Positions 8,983 to 19,451 are shown, numbered from the stretch's first letter. The stretch: 64,000 bases of DNA from Lachnoclostridium phytofermentans ISDg (GCF_000018685.1 NC_010001.1:1442001-1506000), one strand, 5' to 3'. Notes: generated from the letters alone by a model not told the origin. Numbers and translations are program-made.

Positions 8983-9135
8983 AGTTAGCAATTAGAATGT
9001 ATGAACGGAAAAATCGCAAGAATGAAATTACAACCATGTAAATTTATATAACTTTTTAAATAGTTACTTATCAATAATTTATATTAATTTAAAGCAAAGA
9101 TAAGAAATAGTTCTTAAAAGAAAGTGGGAAAACTA

Positions 9136-10158
9136 ATGAAATATAATAAATTGAAGCGTATCCTTGCTTTGATCTTAGCAGCTACTACGCTTACAACAAT
9201 GACAGCCTGTGGGAAAAAAGATAATGATGTAAGTAATAATAATTCAAAAGATTTAGAAAAGATCACCTTCGTATTAGACTGGACTCCAAATACAAATCAC
9301 ACAGGTCTATATGTAGCTCAAGCAAAAGGATATTTTGCAGAAGAAGGCCTTGATGTAACGATCGTTCAGCCGCCAGAAGATGGAGCAGCAGCATTGGTTG
9401 CGAGCGGCAAGGCACAGTTTGGAATCTCTTGTCAGGATACAATTACTCCAGCAATTGTGGGGGATTCTACCTTACCAATTACAGTATGTGCTGCCTTAGT
9501 ACAGCATAATACCTCAGGTATTGTAAGCCGAAAGGGAGAAGGTATGGATACCCCAAAGGGCTTAGAAGGAAAAAATTATGCAACTTGGGATTTGGATGTT
9601 GAAAAAGCTATGTTGAAAAATGTAGTTGAAGTAGATGGCGGTGATTTTAGTAAAGTGAATTTAATACCAAGTACAGTAACGGATGAAGTAACTGCACTTC
9701 AAACAAAATCGGTCGATGCGATTTGGATATTTTATGCTTGGGGAGGAATTGCAACTAAGGTGAAGGGGTTAGAGACGGATTATTTTGCTTTTAAAGACAT
9801 CAACCCAGTCTTTGATTACTATACACCAGTTGTTATTGCAAACAATGAATTCCTTAAGAAAGATGCTGATACAGCAAAAGCATTTTTCTGTGCCTTAAAG
9901 AAAGGTTATGAATATGCAATTGAGAATCCTAAAGATGCAGCAGAACTCTTACTTAAAGCTGTACCCGAATTAGATGCAGACCTTGTGAACGAGAGTCAAG
10001 TTTGGCTATCTAAGGAATATAAAGCGGAGGAAAAACGTTGGGGATACATTGATCCAAACCGCTGGAATGCCTTTTATAACTGGCTAAATGATAATAATCT
10101 AGTCGAAATTAATATCCCTGAAAATACTGGTTTTACAAACGAGTATTTACCAGAATAG
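9136..10158 (+). CDS. thiY: Thiamine-precursor-binding lipoprotein (NMT1/THI5, ThiY-like)
   Basis: A 340-residue extracellular binding lipoprotein. A basic N-terminus, hydrophobic stretch and lipobox TMTAC (Cys near residue 25) indicate lipidation. The mature part opens with ITFVLDWTPNTNHTGLYVAQ, the signature of the NMT1/THI5-like domain that binds formylaminopyrimidine or hydroxymethylpyrimidine. An in-frame GTG lies at 9124, but ATG 9136 gives a normal signal peptide and is preferred; neither has a strong ribosome site. A 153-bp AT-rich gap separates it from the permease. ThiZ follows 8 bp downstream. Confidence 0.88.
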   Translation: MKYNKLKRILALILAATTLTTMTACGKKDNDVSNNNSKDLEKITFVLDWTPNTNHTGLYVAQAKGYFAEEGLDVTIVQPPEDGAAALVASGKAQFGISCQDTITPAIVGDSTLPITVCAALVQHNTSGIVSRKGEGMDTPKGLEGKNYATWDLDVEKAMLKNVVEVDGGDFSKVNLIPSTVTDEVTALQTKSVDAIWIFYAWGGIATKVKGLETDYFAFKDINPVFDYYTPVVIANNEFLKKDADTAKAFFCALKKGYEYAIENPKDAAELLLKAVPELDADLVNESQVWLSKEYKAEEKRWGYIDPNRWNAFYNWLNDNNLVEINIPENTGFTNEYLPE

Positions 10159-10166
10159 GAATTAAA

Positions 10167-10907
10167 ATGGATAAACTAACAATTCGGAATATCTCCAAAT
10201 CATATGGAGATAAAGCAGTATTAAAGAATGTCTCAGTGGTATTAAAGGAAAATGAGCTGGTTTGTCTGCTTGGTGTCAGTGGGGCAGGTAAAACAACGCT
10301 TTTTAATATTATAGCAGGATTATTAGAACCAGATAAAGGTGAAGTTCTACTGGATGGTAAAGATATTACAAATCAAGCAGGTAATATCAGCTATATGCTT
10401 CAAAAGGATCTTTTACTGCCATATAAGACTATTGAGGATAACGTTTCATTGCCACTGATTATAAAGGGAATGAAAAAGCGAGATGCCAGGGATAAAGTAG
10501 CAGATTATTTTGAGGAATTCGGGCTGGAAGGTACACAAAAGCTCTATCCTGCCAGTTTATCCGGTGGTATGAGACAACGAGCTGCACTTCTTAGAACCTA
10601 TTTATTTTCAGATAAGATTGCTTTATTAGATGAACCATTTAGTGCTCTTGATATGATAACCAAAGGGAAAATTCATCGTTGGTATCTTGATATCATGGAA
10701 AAGATAAAACTTTCCACGTTATTTATTACCCATGATATTGATGAGGCTATTCTGTTATCGGATCGTATTTATCTTCTAACAGGTGAACCGGGACAGATTA
10801 CGAAGGAAATCATTATGAAGGAAAAACGTCCAAGAGACGAAGAATTTTTGTTAAGTTCAGAATTTCTTAGGTATAAGAAGGAAATATTGGAGAGTTTACA
10901 GGAGTAA
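10167..10907 (+). CDS. thiZ: ABC transporter ATPase for thiamine precursor (ThiZ-like)
   Basis: A 246-residue nucleotide-binding subunit. Walker A is GVSGAGKTT (about residues 38-46), the Q-loop is YMLQKDLLLPY, the ABC signature is LSGGMRQRAALLR (about 132-144), Walker B is KIALLDEP, the D-loop SALD and the H-loop ITHDIDEA. The subfamily is the nitrate/sulfonate/taurine type that pairs with ThiX/ThiY. It starts 8 bp after the thiY stop, so the genes are cotranscribed. No clear strong terminator follows. Confidence 0.88.
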   Translation: MDKLTIRNISKSYGDKAVLKNVSVVLKENELVCLLGVSGAGKTTLFNIIAGLLEPDKGEVLLDGKDITNQAGNISYMLQKDLLLPYKTIEDNVSLPLIIKGMKKRDARDKVADYFEEFGLEGTQKLYPASLSGGMRQRAALLRTYLFSDKIALLDEPFSALDMITKGKIHRWYLDIMEKIKLSTLFITHDIDEAILLSDRIYLLTGEPGQITKEIIMKEKRPRDEEFLLSSEFLRYKKEILESLQE

Positions 10908-10944
10908 ATATAATATAAGTGATGTAACATGAAAAAAGCTCTCT

Positions 10945-11120
10945 ATTATTTTCGTTGAGGATGCATTGTAAATGAAATAATAAGAAAAAACAATTTATTA
11001 TTTCGTTGAAGATGTATTGTAAATCGATACAAAAAGAAAAGAAACAGAATATTATTTGGTTACTGCCTTTACTTTATCTAGAATACTGATTGTAGTGCTC
11101 TATATAAATGCAAGGCAGTT
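10945..11120 (+). repeat. Imperfect direct repeat pair and weak hairpin in the thiZ-recQ gap
   Basis: The 366-bp gap holds two near-identical stretches of about 29 bp (10945-10973 and 10995-11024; core TTCGTTGA.GATG.ATTGTAAAT) in direct orientation, 50 bp apart. A loose inverted repeat follows, ACTGCCTT (11062-11069) / AAGGCAGT (11112-11119), with a long loop and then TTCTTTTT, possibly a weak terminator. No gene is visible. Confidence 0.5.
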
Positions 11121-11273
11121 TCTTTTTAATTTAACTTTTTAATCAGCATATCGTTTAAAATTTAGCAAAAACTTTGCCCTTTTGTCGAATTGACGTTCCA
11201 TACCCAGTAGTTTACAATGGTCTTAAGAATATAAGTTATAAGCTTATAAAAGAGTTGAAACGAGGATTAGTAA

Positions 11274-13127
11274 TTGAATAAAGAACAAATTTTAAAAAAG
11301 TACTATGGTTATGACTCCTTTCGAGATGGACAGGAGGAGTTGATAAACAGTATTTTAGCAGGCAAGGATACGTTTGGTATTATGCCAACGGGAGCAGGAA
11401 AATCAGTGTGTTTTCAAGTCCCTGCGCTAATGCTTTCTGGAATAACACTAGTAGTATCACCATTAATTTCTTTAATGAAGGATCAAGTAGGTACCTTGAA
11501 TCAAATGGGAGTCCATGCGGCATACTTAAACAGCTCTTTAACTGCAAATCAATATCGACTAGCGTTATCCTATGCGAAAGAAGGACGATATAAAATTATC
11601 TATGTAGCACCTGAGAGATTATTAACAGAGGAATTTCTTGAATTTGTGAGGGATGTTGAGATTTCAATGTTAAGTATTGATGAGGTACATTGTGTATCCC
11701 AATGGGGACAAGATTTTCGTCCAAGTTATTTAAAAATCATTGATTTCGTAAATCAGTTACCAGTACGTCCAATCGTTAGTGCATTTACCGCTACTGCTAC
11801 GAAAGAAGTGAAAGAGGATGTAATCCGATTACTTGGATTACAGCGTGCTACGGTAGTTACGACTGGATTTGACCGTAAGAATTTATATTTTGCAGTAAAA
11901 AGTCCTAAAGATAAATATGCTGAGCTTGTTTCCTATCTGAAGGAACATCAGAATATGAGTGGTGTCATTTATTGTGCTACGAGAAAAGCCGTGGAGGAAG
12001 TAGCGCAGCGTTTAGAAATTGAAGGATATCCGGTAACTAGATACCATGCGGGATTAAGTGATGTCGAAAGGCATCAAAATCAGGATGATTTTATCTATGA
12101 TGTGAAACCAATTATGGTGGCAACAAATGCATTTGGAATGGGAATAGATAAGTCGAATGTAAGGTTTGTCATTCATTATAACATGCCAAAAAACATAGAA
12201 AGCTATTATCAAGAGGCTGGACGCGCGGGAAGAGATGGGGGGCGTGCAGAATGTATTCTGTTATATGGTGGACAAGATGTGATTACGAATCAGTTATTTA
12301 TAGAAAATAATCGCGAGAATGAAGAATTAACTGGTGAATTGTTAGAGGCAGTAAAGATAAGAGATCGGGAACGCTTAAAGAAAATGACATTTTATTGCTT
12401 TACGAATGACTGTCTTCGTCATTATATTTTAGAGTATTTTGGTGAGAAAGCAGAGCCAACTTGTGACGATTGTTCCAATTGCTTATCGGAATTTGAAATT
12501 ATTGATATAACCGAAATCAGTATAAAATTAATTCAGTGTGTATTAGAAACGAGGCAACGGTTCGGGTTAATGACGATTGTTGATACCGTACATGGCAGTA
12601 AGTCTGCGAAAATAAAGCAGTTTCGTCTTGACGAATATGCATGCCATAATTCATTATCAGATATAACGATACCAAGATTACGGCAGATTATGAATCATCT
12701 TGTACTAAGTGGTTATTTATTGCTAACAAATTCGGAATATTCCATCTTGAAAGTAACAGATAAAGCAAAAGAATTATTAGAACATAGAGATGCGATTGAA
12801 CTAAAGGTTTCTAAGGAACGAGAAAGGAAGGCGAAAAGCACCGAAACACGAAGTAAGAAAAAAGCTGTGTATTCATTGGATACGAATGATGAACTATTTG
12901 AAGAACTTCGTGTCTTACGTCTATCAATCGCTAGAAAAGAAAAAGTTCCACCTTATATAATATTTGGAGATAAGACATTACTCCAGATGAGTCAGTCTTT
13001 ACCAACTAGTAAAGAAGAAATGCTTGAAATTACTGGGGTTGGTGAAGTAAAGTATGAAAAATATGGTGCTCAATTTGAAGATGAGATCCGTAGGTTTCAA
13101 AGTAATAAGAAGATAATAAATAGTTAA
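11274..13127 (+). CDS. recQ: ATP-dependent DNA helicase RecQ
   Basis: A 617-residue 3'-5' DNA helicase of recombination and repair. Motif I is MPTGAGKSVCFQVPA (about residues 37-51), the DEVH box is SIDEVHCVSQWGQDFRPSY, motif III is FTATATKEV, and motif VI is YYQEAGRAGRDG. The RecQ zinc-binding part (CLRHYILEYFGE, then CDDCSNC), the winged-helix RQC region and a C-terminal HRDC domain (about residues 530-605, FEELRVLRLSIARKEKVPPY) complete a full-length protein. The start is TTG 11274 with GAGGA a few bases upstream. It stands alone between the thiamine operon and the duplicated PHP region. Confidence 0.95.
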   Translation: MNKEQILKKYYGYDSFRDGQEELINSILAGKDTFGIMPTGAGKSVCFQVPALMLSGITLVVSPLISLMKDQVGTLNQMGVHAAYLNSSLTANQYRLALSYAKEGRYKIIYVAPERLLTEEFLEFVRDVEISMLSIDEVHCVSQWGQDFRPSYLKIIDFVNQLPVRPIVSAFTATATKEVKEDVIRLLGLQRATVVTTGFDRKNLYFAVKSPKDKYAELVSYLKEHQNMSGVIYCATRKAVEEVAQRLEIEGYPVTRYHAGLSDVERHQNQDDFIYDVKPIMVATNAFGMGIDKSNVRFVIHYNMPKNIESYYQEAGRAGRDGGRAECILLYGGQDVITNQLFIENNRENEELTGELLEAVKIRDRERLKKMTFYCFTNDCLRHYILEYFGEKAEPTCDDCSNCLSEFEIIDITEISIKLIQCVLETRQRFGLMTIVDTVHGSKSAKIKQFRLDEYACHNSLSDITIPRLRQIMNHLVLSGYLLLTNSEYSILKVTDKAKELLEHRDAIELKVSKERERKAKSTETRSKKKAVYSLDTNDELFEELRVLRLSIARKEKVPPYIIFGDKTLLQMSQSLPTSKEEMLEITGVGEVKYEKYGAQFEDEIRRFQSNKKIINS

Positions 13128-13155
13128 ACAGGTGGGCTGTTATGCCCACCTGTTT
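13126..13155 (+). terminator. Hairpin after recQ
   Basis: Perfect 12-bp stem AAACAGGTGGGC (13126-13137) / GCCCACCTGTTT (13144-13155) starting at the recQ stop codon. There is no long T-run after it, only the T's of its own arm. Confidence 0.7.
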
Positions 13156-13196
13156 CGTATTACTAGGCAATAAGGAAGACTATAAAAGAAAATGCT

Positions 13197-13225
13197 AGAG
13201 TATACGAGTTTTTTTCGTACACCCT
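13197..13225 (+). other. Hairpin in the PHP-unit leader, copy 1
   Basis: AGAGTATACGA (13197-13207) can pair with TCGTACACCCT (13215-13225). The same element occurs before PHP copy 2 (20806-20832), where the C-G pair is replaced by T-A, so the stem is kept while the sequence changes. Confidence 0.55.
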
Positions 13226-13400
13226 AACATTTATTATAGAGTCTATATATCAATAACGAAAAAATGTTAAAGTTCTAACAGTTAGTAAAATTGCACTAAT
13301 ATTTATTTTAAAATAAGAATAAAGTATTAAAATAGTAGCAAAATGATAAGATATAAATGTTTTTTTATATATATAAATGTTATATTTAGAACAAAGAATA

Positions 13401-13429
13401 TTGCATTAATAGTGCATATGTGCTATAAT
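13401..13429 (+). promoter_or_regulatory. Extended -10 promoter, PHP copy 1 leader
   Basis: TTGCAT (13401-13406), a 17-nt spacer, then TGC-TATAAT (TATAAT 13424-13429). The block is conserved almost base for base before copy 2. The transcript would run directly into the truncated frame about 130 nt downstream. Confidence 0.75.
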
Positions 13430-13561
13430 TGGAACTAAATAATACTGGAATAAAATGAGAAACAAAGCTTAATAAGTAATATTTGATGACATTTTTATTG
13501 TAAAAGATCTAGTCAATGCATTTATGATGCATGATGTAGAGGATTATCATGTGGTTATGCA

Positions 13562-16500
13562 TTGCCTGAACTCGATGCGAGCAAAGGATGGCTTGGTGAC
13601 GGCACCGAAACACCAATTGCTGTTACGGATAATAAGGTGGAGAATCCGGATAGTAAATATGTGTGGGATCTTAATGTTTCAGGGGATCAGGTGATTTTGA
13701 CGGATTCTAAAGGACAGAAAATTATGCCAAAAGCTGCGGCTACGAATGGAATAATGGAAGGTAAATATACATGGATATTTGTAGAAGAGAGCGTTGGGAT
13801 CTTTACGATTAACTCAACAGCTGAAGATGCTGTAATTTTAGCAAGCAATAAAACCTTAAATAGTGGAGATAATAAATTTAGAGCTTATAAAGTTGGGACG
13901 GTATCAGGTGCTCCAAGTACTTATTTTTCTAAATTTACTCTATACAAACTAGATGATGGCATACCATCAGGACCTGTAAAAACAGCAACACCGCAAGCAA
14001 GTAAGCCGTCTGGCGTAGTTGCCTCTGGAAGTGCTATTACACTCTCCTGTACAACAACAGATGCGAGCATTCAGTATCGTGCTACGACTGTTTCTCCTTC
14101 TGCAATTTGGGTAGATTATATAGAGCCGATTATAATTAACAGTGATACAAGAATTGAGGCAAAGGCTACAGCACCGGAGTATTTAGAAAGTGATATTGTA
14201 GTATTTAATTATGTGCTAGCAAAAGAACCGGAAGTAGACCCAGGTTTATTTGATCCGATTCCTGTAATTCCCGAAGGTGCAATATCTGTATTAGAGGCCA
14301 GTCAACTAAGCAGCGGTCAAGTTACTGTAGTGGGACAACTTGTTTACCGATACGGCAACTATAATGCGGTGAATACTGCGATTTTAGAAGATGTCATTAA
14401 TGGACAGATTTATGCACTGCAGATATTTAATGCCCTATCCGACTACAAAATCGGAGATGTTGTAAAACTAACCGGAACAATGGGGGAATATGGGGGAGTT
14501 CCTCAGTTAAGCAACCCTTCAAAAATAGAAGTACTCACACCGGCTGCAAATACTCAGTTGATTCCTGCGCAGAAATTCACTTCATTTAATGAATTGATGG
14601 CGGTTAAGGATTCCTTGTTATCGGAATGGGTAGTAATTAAGGATGTAACACTTGGTACATATAGCAGCAGTGCAAGCACAAAGGTTACGGATAGCAATGG
14701 AGTAAGCATGGATATATACCGTGCAGCAACCTATCCAATCGGAGTAACAGCCGGCGAAAAGGTCGATCTGTATGCATGTGTATCCAAACATACTACGACT
14801 GATCAGCTTCGTGTCGGTTATTCCACTGATTACGTTATATCAAATGATATGAAAGCTCCGATAATAACATTACCTACTTTCGAGAAGGCGGAGTTAGGAA
14901 AAGATTATAAAATATCAATAACAATTACAGATAATGTAGCAGTATCCGATGCAGATTTAACTTATACAGTAAATCAGGTACCTACTAAGGTGGCTTTGGC
15001 ACAGAGCGCTGCTGATAGTACAAAATGGGAAGTAACCATACCTGGAAGCACATTTACTGCAGGCGTTTCTAGCTATACTGTTCTTGTAACTGCCAGAGAC
15101 AAGGCAGGCAATGAGGCAACCAGCAGCGTAATAATGATTTCTGTAGTAGATGAACCTCAGGTTACGAAAGTTACACCTGAACGTAATGGAAAAATAGTGG
15201 ATGAAAAGAGACCGCTTATTAGCATAGCTGCAATAAATCTTGGATTGGCTCCAACTGCAAAGCTTACGTTAAAATCAGGAGAGACTGTTACTTTAAATGC
15301 TGTTAACATGAGCTATTCTGGCGAAACCTTTTCCTATACTCCGTCCAAGGATCTAGCAGATGCTCGTTATACAGCATCCGTAGTGATTACCCGTGCAGAT
15401 GGAAAAGCTATAACCTATGAGTGGCCATTTACCGTAGGTACACCAAAATATAGCTTATACTTTGGACAATTACATAGTCACACAACTTATTCCGATGGTT
15501 CTGGTTCCTTAGATGAAGCACTTAATTATATTAATAAAATTAGCAAGGGTGATAATATTGATTTCGTAGCATTTACAGATCACTCTAACTATTTTGATAA
15601 ATCAGGTGCGGCTAACCCAGAAGCTTCTCTTTATAATAAGAGTTTGATGACGGCAGAAAGTCAAAAAATATGGAATGAATATAAGAATAAAATTGCTGAT
15701 TTTAATGCATCTTCAACAAACAGAGGAGTGATTGCCCTCGGTGGTTTTGAAATGACTTGGTCAGGCGGACCGGGACATATGAACACCTGGAACACAGAAG
15801 GTATTGTCAGCCGTAATAACACAATCTTGAACAACAAAACAAATGATGCCGGAATGAAAGCTTATTATACTTTATTAAGCCAACCAGAAGGTGCTAATTC
15901 TGTCAGTCAGTTTAATCACCCAGGCAAAACATTTGGTACCTTTAGCGATTTTGCTTATTGGGATCCTACCATTGATTCCCGTATTACTTTACTTGAAGTT
16001 GGTAATGGAGAAGGCGCAATCGGCAGCGGCGGGTATTTCCCATCTTATAATTATTACACCATGGCATTGGATAAAGGATGGCATGTTGCGCCAACTAATA
16101 ATCAGGATAATCATAAGGGTAAATGGGGAAATGGAAACGATGCCCGTGATGTTATCATTACCGACAACTTTACGGAACAAGGTATTTATGATGCATTAAA
16201 GGCGCGTAAAGTATATGCAACGGAAGATAAGAATTTAGAGATTACCTATACTGTAAATGATGAATTAATGGGAAGTATCATAAAGGAAGTACCTAAAAGT
16301 CTTGATTTAAAGGTAACATTAAGTGATGCGGACGATATAATTCAAAAAGCAGAGGTAATTGCAAACAGTGGACGTATTGTCCATACCTGGGATGTAAATG
16401 CTCAGAGCAAAGAACTTAGCGTAACACTTAGTCCAGAATATAGCTACTATTATATCAGAGTAACAGAAAAGGATGGAGACCTTGCAGTAACGGCACCGGT

Positions 16501-19411
16501 ATGGATTGGTAATGCAAAGGTGTTTGGTATCTCCAATGTAGAAAGTGACACAATAATACCGGTTACCGATGAACCAATGACGGTAAAAACTACTTTATTC
16601 AACAGTGAATCAACAGATATTACTATTAAGTCTATGGCTTATAGTTTAGATGGAAAAATTATTGATTTAAAAACGAGTGTAGGTACTGTTGCAAAAGGAA
16701 CGACTCAGGTAATTAACTATTCGTTTAAACCTACCAAAGCAAAGGTACAGACCCTAAATGTTGAAGTTGTTATGACCTTAGATGGCATTGACTACAGCTT
16801 TACAAAGGACCTTAGCTTAGATGTGAGAGATGCTAATAAGCTGGTATACATAGGAATTGACGGAAGTCATTTTAATGAATATGTGGCTGGTAATTACAAA
16901 GATTCTATGGGCAACTTTGGAAAACTCGCTGCAGAAAGTAATGTAAGATGTGTGGTTCTTAACACCAGTGAACAATTATTAGAGGCAGCTAAAAATGAGA
17001 ATGGTAAGTATAAGATGCTTATATTAACAGCACCAAGCCGTCGTGATGGTACTAAATTAAGAAATCCATATCTCAATTACTCAGCTGGGGAGATAGCAGC
17101 AATTAAAGGTTTCTCAGAAGCAGGGGGAAGTTTAGTACTTTGTGGCTGGTCAGACTTATACGAGAATTATGGAGCTTTTCCGGCAGAGGACCATATGGCA
17201 GCACAGCAGAATAAATTATTAGAAGCAGTTGGAGCTTCTCTACGCATTAGTGATGATGGAGCTTATGATGATGTATTAAATGCTGGTGGAAGTGAAGCCA
17301 ATAAAGCAAGATTATATTTATCCACCTATAATTGGGAGAATCCATTTACACAAGGTATTGAATTCGATAAAGATAATCCAAATGATAATATGCATTCACA
17401 ACTCTTTAGTCAATATGGTGGCGGTACAATTCATGTGGTAGATAAGAATGGAAATGCTACCTCTACACTACCAGAGAATATTTCTCCAATTGTATGGGGA
17501 CATAGTACTACCTATTCAAAGGATTGCGATAATGATCATCTTGGTGGAAGCGCTATACCAAAATATGAATATGCACAAGGTGATAATCGTCTGATGGTAC
17601 TTGCAAGTGAGACTGTGACACATGCAAATGGAACTCAATCACTAGTGATTGTAGATGGTGCAGCATTTATGAGTAATTTTGAAATCCAAGCTACATTAGA
17701 TAATACTGTAGAAAAAAATTATTCAAATTATACAATTTTACAAAACTTAATCCAGTATGCAAATCCGACACAGATTGATAAGATTGCAGATGTACAAAAA
17801 GAAGCAGAAGAAGGTGTTAAATTTTCAGTAGAAGGTATCGTAACTTCCAATGCTTCTGGATATGATAAGCCTACTGCATTTTTTGACTGTATCTATCTAC
17901 AGGACGAAACAGCTGGTATTAATGCATTCCCAGTGGCAGGAGACTTTAAAGTTGGTCAGAAGGTTCGAATTACGGGAACATCTTCTTCTTATCAGGGAGA
18001 AAGACAGTTAAATGTTAGCAGTATATCCCTGGTAGATAGTAATATTACAAAAATAGAACCTAAAGAAGTAACTGCAAAGCAGATTAATGATAGAACATAC
18101 CTTGGAAGCCTTGTAAAGATTTCAGGAAAGGTAACAAAGGTTGAACTTGAAAACGGAGCTGTCCAGACGATTCTTGTTCAGGATAACGCTGGAAACACTG
18201 CTCGTATCTTTATTGATGGCTATATTACAACCGACAAGGAAATTATAGATTTAGTTGTTGGAAGCTTGATTACTGCTGTTGGTCTGTCCTCTTATGATAA
18301 TACCTTTGATGGTCTTGCAGCGCGTATTCGTATTAGAGATCGTGGGGATATTGTATGTAAGCGTGATGATACACCAACACCAACATCAACACCAACACCA
18401 ACGCCTACGACAACACCAACGCCAACACCGAAACCTGAGGGTCAAACTGTAATAACAGTTGATAAAGCAGAAGTTACCATCGTGGGTGGAAAAGCAAATG
18501 TAAAAATAATAATCAGTGAAGAAGTCCTGAAAGATGTGGTGAAAAATGGTAATAAAAACATTACAATTTCATTAGGGAAAGAAGTATTAAAGGATATTAT
18601 ATCGAATAGCCAGGTTAAAAAGGGTATAGTAATCGACTTGTCCATTCCTTCTGTTAAAGATGCAAATGTGAATAACATTGTATTAAGTAAAGATACATTG
18701 TTATTAGCAAAGAAATCCGGACAGAAGCTTACTATCAATGTAGCATTTGGAAAGGGTTACACAGTTGATATTCCTGTATCTGAACTGAAGAAAGTTGCAT
18801 TTGTTTCAAAAGATCTGAATATAGCAGTTACCTTGAAGAAAGATACGAAAGCAGCTGCAAAATCAGTAGGAATCCTTTCCGTAGGAACGGAAGGTAAGTT
18901 AACAACAGGTATGGTAGTTACAGTGCCTGTGAAAGGTACACTTTCCTTATCAGCAGATAAAAAGGTATATATTTACCATAAAAATGCTAAGACCGGTGCA
19001 TTGGAAGAAATGCCAAACAATCCAAGAACCGTAGCAGCGGATGGTACCATAAAACTTTCTACCCTAAGCGGAGGAGATTTTGTTATTTGCACAGCGAAGG
19101 TAAAGGATGCAGTAACATTAGTAGACAGGGTGAAAGTAACCGTTGAATCTACCGTTGCTAAAGGTGAAAAAATCAATGTAAAGGTAGCTCTTCCACAGGA
19201 ATTAGCGCGAGTTACTGCATTTACAAAAGGTGATCCGGTTGGTCAGGAAGAAGTAAAGGTAACATATAAAGTAAGCGATAAGAATATTGCAACTGTATCC
19301 AGTAATGGAACTATTACTGCTAAGAAGAAAGGAACCATTAAGTTAACAGTTGTAATTACCTTAGAGAATGGAGAAAAGAAGAACTTTAACAAAACTATCA
19401 AAGTAAACTAG
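13562..19411 (+). CDS. Giant PHP-domain (CehA/McbA-like) protein, copy 1, 5'-truncated, probable pseudogene
   Basis: The frame is open for 1949 codons but has no proper start: TTG 13562 lacks a ribosome site. The nearest SD-like AGAGGA serves an out-of-frame ATG (13549) that stops after six codons. Homology to copy 2 begins at Gly-Tyr-Ala (13553-13561), so the signal peptide and about 35 mature residues are missing. Domains in order: a small N-terminal domain; a chitobiase-C-like/Ig-like segment; an OB-fold-like domain (about 235-310); Ig-like segments; the PHP metallohydrolase domain from about residue 633 (GQLHSHTTYSDGSG, FVAFTDHSNYF, SQFNHPGKTFG, APTNNQDNHKG); a second OB-like domain; a Thr-Pro linker; and a C-terminal Big2-like domain (KNIATVSSNGTITAKKKGT). 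The substrate is unknown. The downstream frame is undamaged, so the lesion is probably recent. Confidence 0.75.
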   Translation: MPELDASKGWLGDGTETPIAVTDNKVENPDSKYVWDLNVSGDQVILTDSKGQKIMPKAAATNGIMEGKYTWIFVEESVGIFTINSTAEDAVILASNKTLNSGDNKFRAYKVGTVSGAPSTYFSKFTLYKLDDGIPSGPVKTATPQASKPSGVVASGSAITLSCTTTDASIQYRATTVSPSAIWVDYIEPIIINSDTRIEAKATAPEYLESDIVVFNYVLAKEPEVDPGLFDPIPVIPEGAISVLEASQLSSGQVTVVGQLVYRYGNYNAVNTAILEDVINGQIYALQIFNALSDYKIGDVVKLTGTMGEYGGVPQLSNPSKIEVLTPAANTQLIPAQKFTSFNELMAVKDSLLSEWVVIKDVTLGTYSSSASTKVTDSNGVSMDIYRAATYPIGVTAGEKVDLYACVSKHTTTDQLRVGYSTDYVISNDMKAPIITLPTFEKAELGKDYKISITITDNVAVSDADLTYTVNQVPTKVALAQSAADSTKWEVTIPGSTFTAGVSSYTVLVTARDKAGNEATSSVIMISVVDEPQVTKVTPERNGKIVDEKRPLISIAAINLGLAPTAKLTLKSGETVTLNAVNMSYSGETFSYTPSKDLADARYTASVVITRADGKAITYEWPFTVGTPKYSLYFGQLHSHTTYSDGSGSLDEALNYINKISKGDNIDFVAFTDHSNYFDKSGAANPEASLYNKSLMTAESQKIWNEYKNKIADFNASSTNRGVIALGGFEMTWSGGPGHMNTWNTEGIVSRNNTILNNKTNDAGMKAYYTLLSQPEGANSVSQFNHPGKTFGTFSDFAYWDPTIDSRITLLEVGNGEGAIGSGGYFPSYNYYTMALDKGWHVAPTNNQDNHKGKWGNGNDARDVIITDNFTEQGIYDALKARKVYATEDKNLEITYTVNDELMGSIIKEVPKSLDLKVTLSDADDIIQKAEVIANSGRIVHTWDVNAQSKELSVTLSPEYSYYYIRVTEKDGDLAVTAPVWIGNAKVFGISNVESDTIIPVTDEPMTVKTTLFNSESTDITIKSMAYSLDGKIIDLKTSVGTVAKGTTQVINYSFKPTKAKVQTLNVEVVMTLDGIDYSFTKDLSLDVRDANKLVYIGIDGSHFNEYVAGNYKDSMGNFGKLAAESNVRCVVLNTSEQLLEAAKNENGKYKMLILTAPSRRDGTKLRNPYLNYSAGEIAAIKGFSEAGGSLVLCGWSDLYENYGAFPAEDHMAAQQNKLLEAVGASLRISDDGAYDDVLNAGGSEANKARLYLSTYNWENPFTQGIEFDKDNPNDNMHSQLFSQYGGGTIHVVDKNGNATSTLPENISPIVWGHSTTYSKDCDNDHLGGSAIPKYEYAQGDNRLMVLASETVTHANGTQSLVIVDGAAFMSNFEIQATLDNTVEKNYSNYTILQNLIQYANPTQIDKIADVQKEAEEGVKFSVEGIVTSNASGYDKPTAFFDCIYLQDETAGINAFPVAGDFKVGQKVRITGTSSSYQGERQLNVSSISLVDSNITKIEPKEVTAKQINDRTYLGSLVKISGKVTKVELENGAVQTILVQDNAGNTARIFIDGYITTDKEIIDLVVGSLITAVGLSSYDNTFDGLAARIRIRDRGDIVCKRDDTPTPTSTPTPTPTTTPTPTPKPEGQTVITVDKAEVTIVGGKANVKIIISEEVLKDVVKNGNKNITISLGKEVLKDIISNSQVKKGIVIDLSIPSVKDANVNNIVLSKDTLLLAKKSGQKLTINVAFGKGYTVDIPVSELKKVAFVSKDLNIAVTLKKDTKAAAKSVGILSVGTEGKLTTGMVVTVPVKGTLSLSADKKVYIYHKNAKTGALEEMPNNPRTVAADGTIKLSTLSGGDFVICTAKVKDAVTLVDRVKVTVESTVAKGEKINVKVALPQELARVTAFTKGDPVGQEEVKVTYKVSDKNIATVSSNGTITAKKKGTIKLTVVITLENGEKKNFNKTIKVN

Positions 19412-19451
19412 TAGATTGTAAACAGGTATAAGACTTAATTTATAAAGGGCT

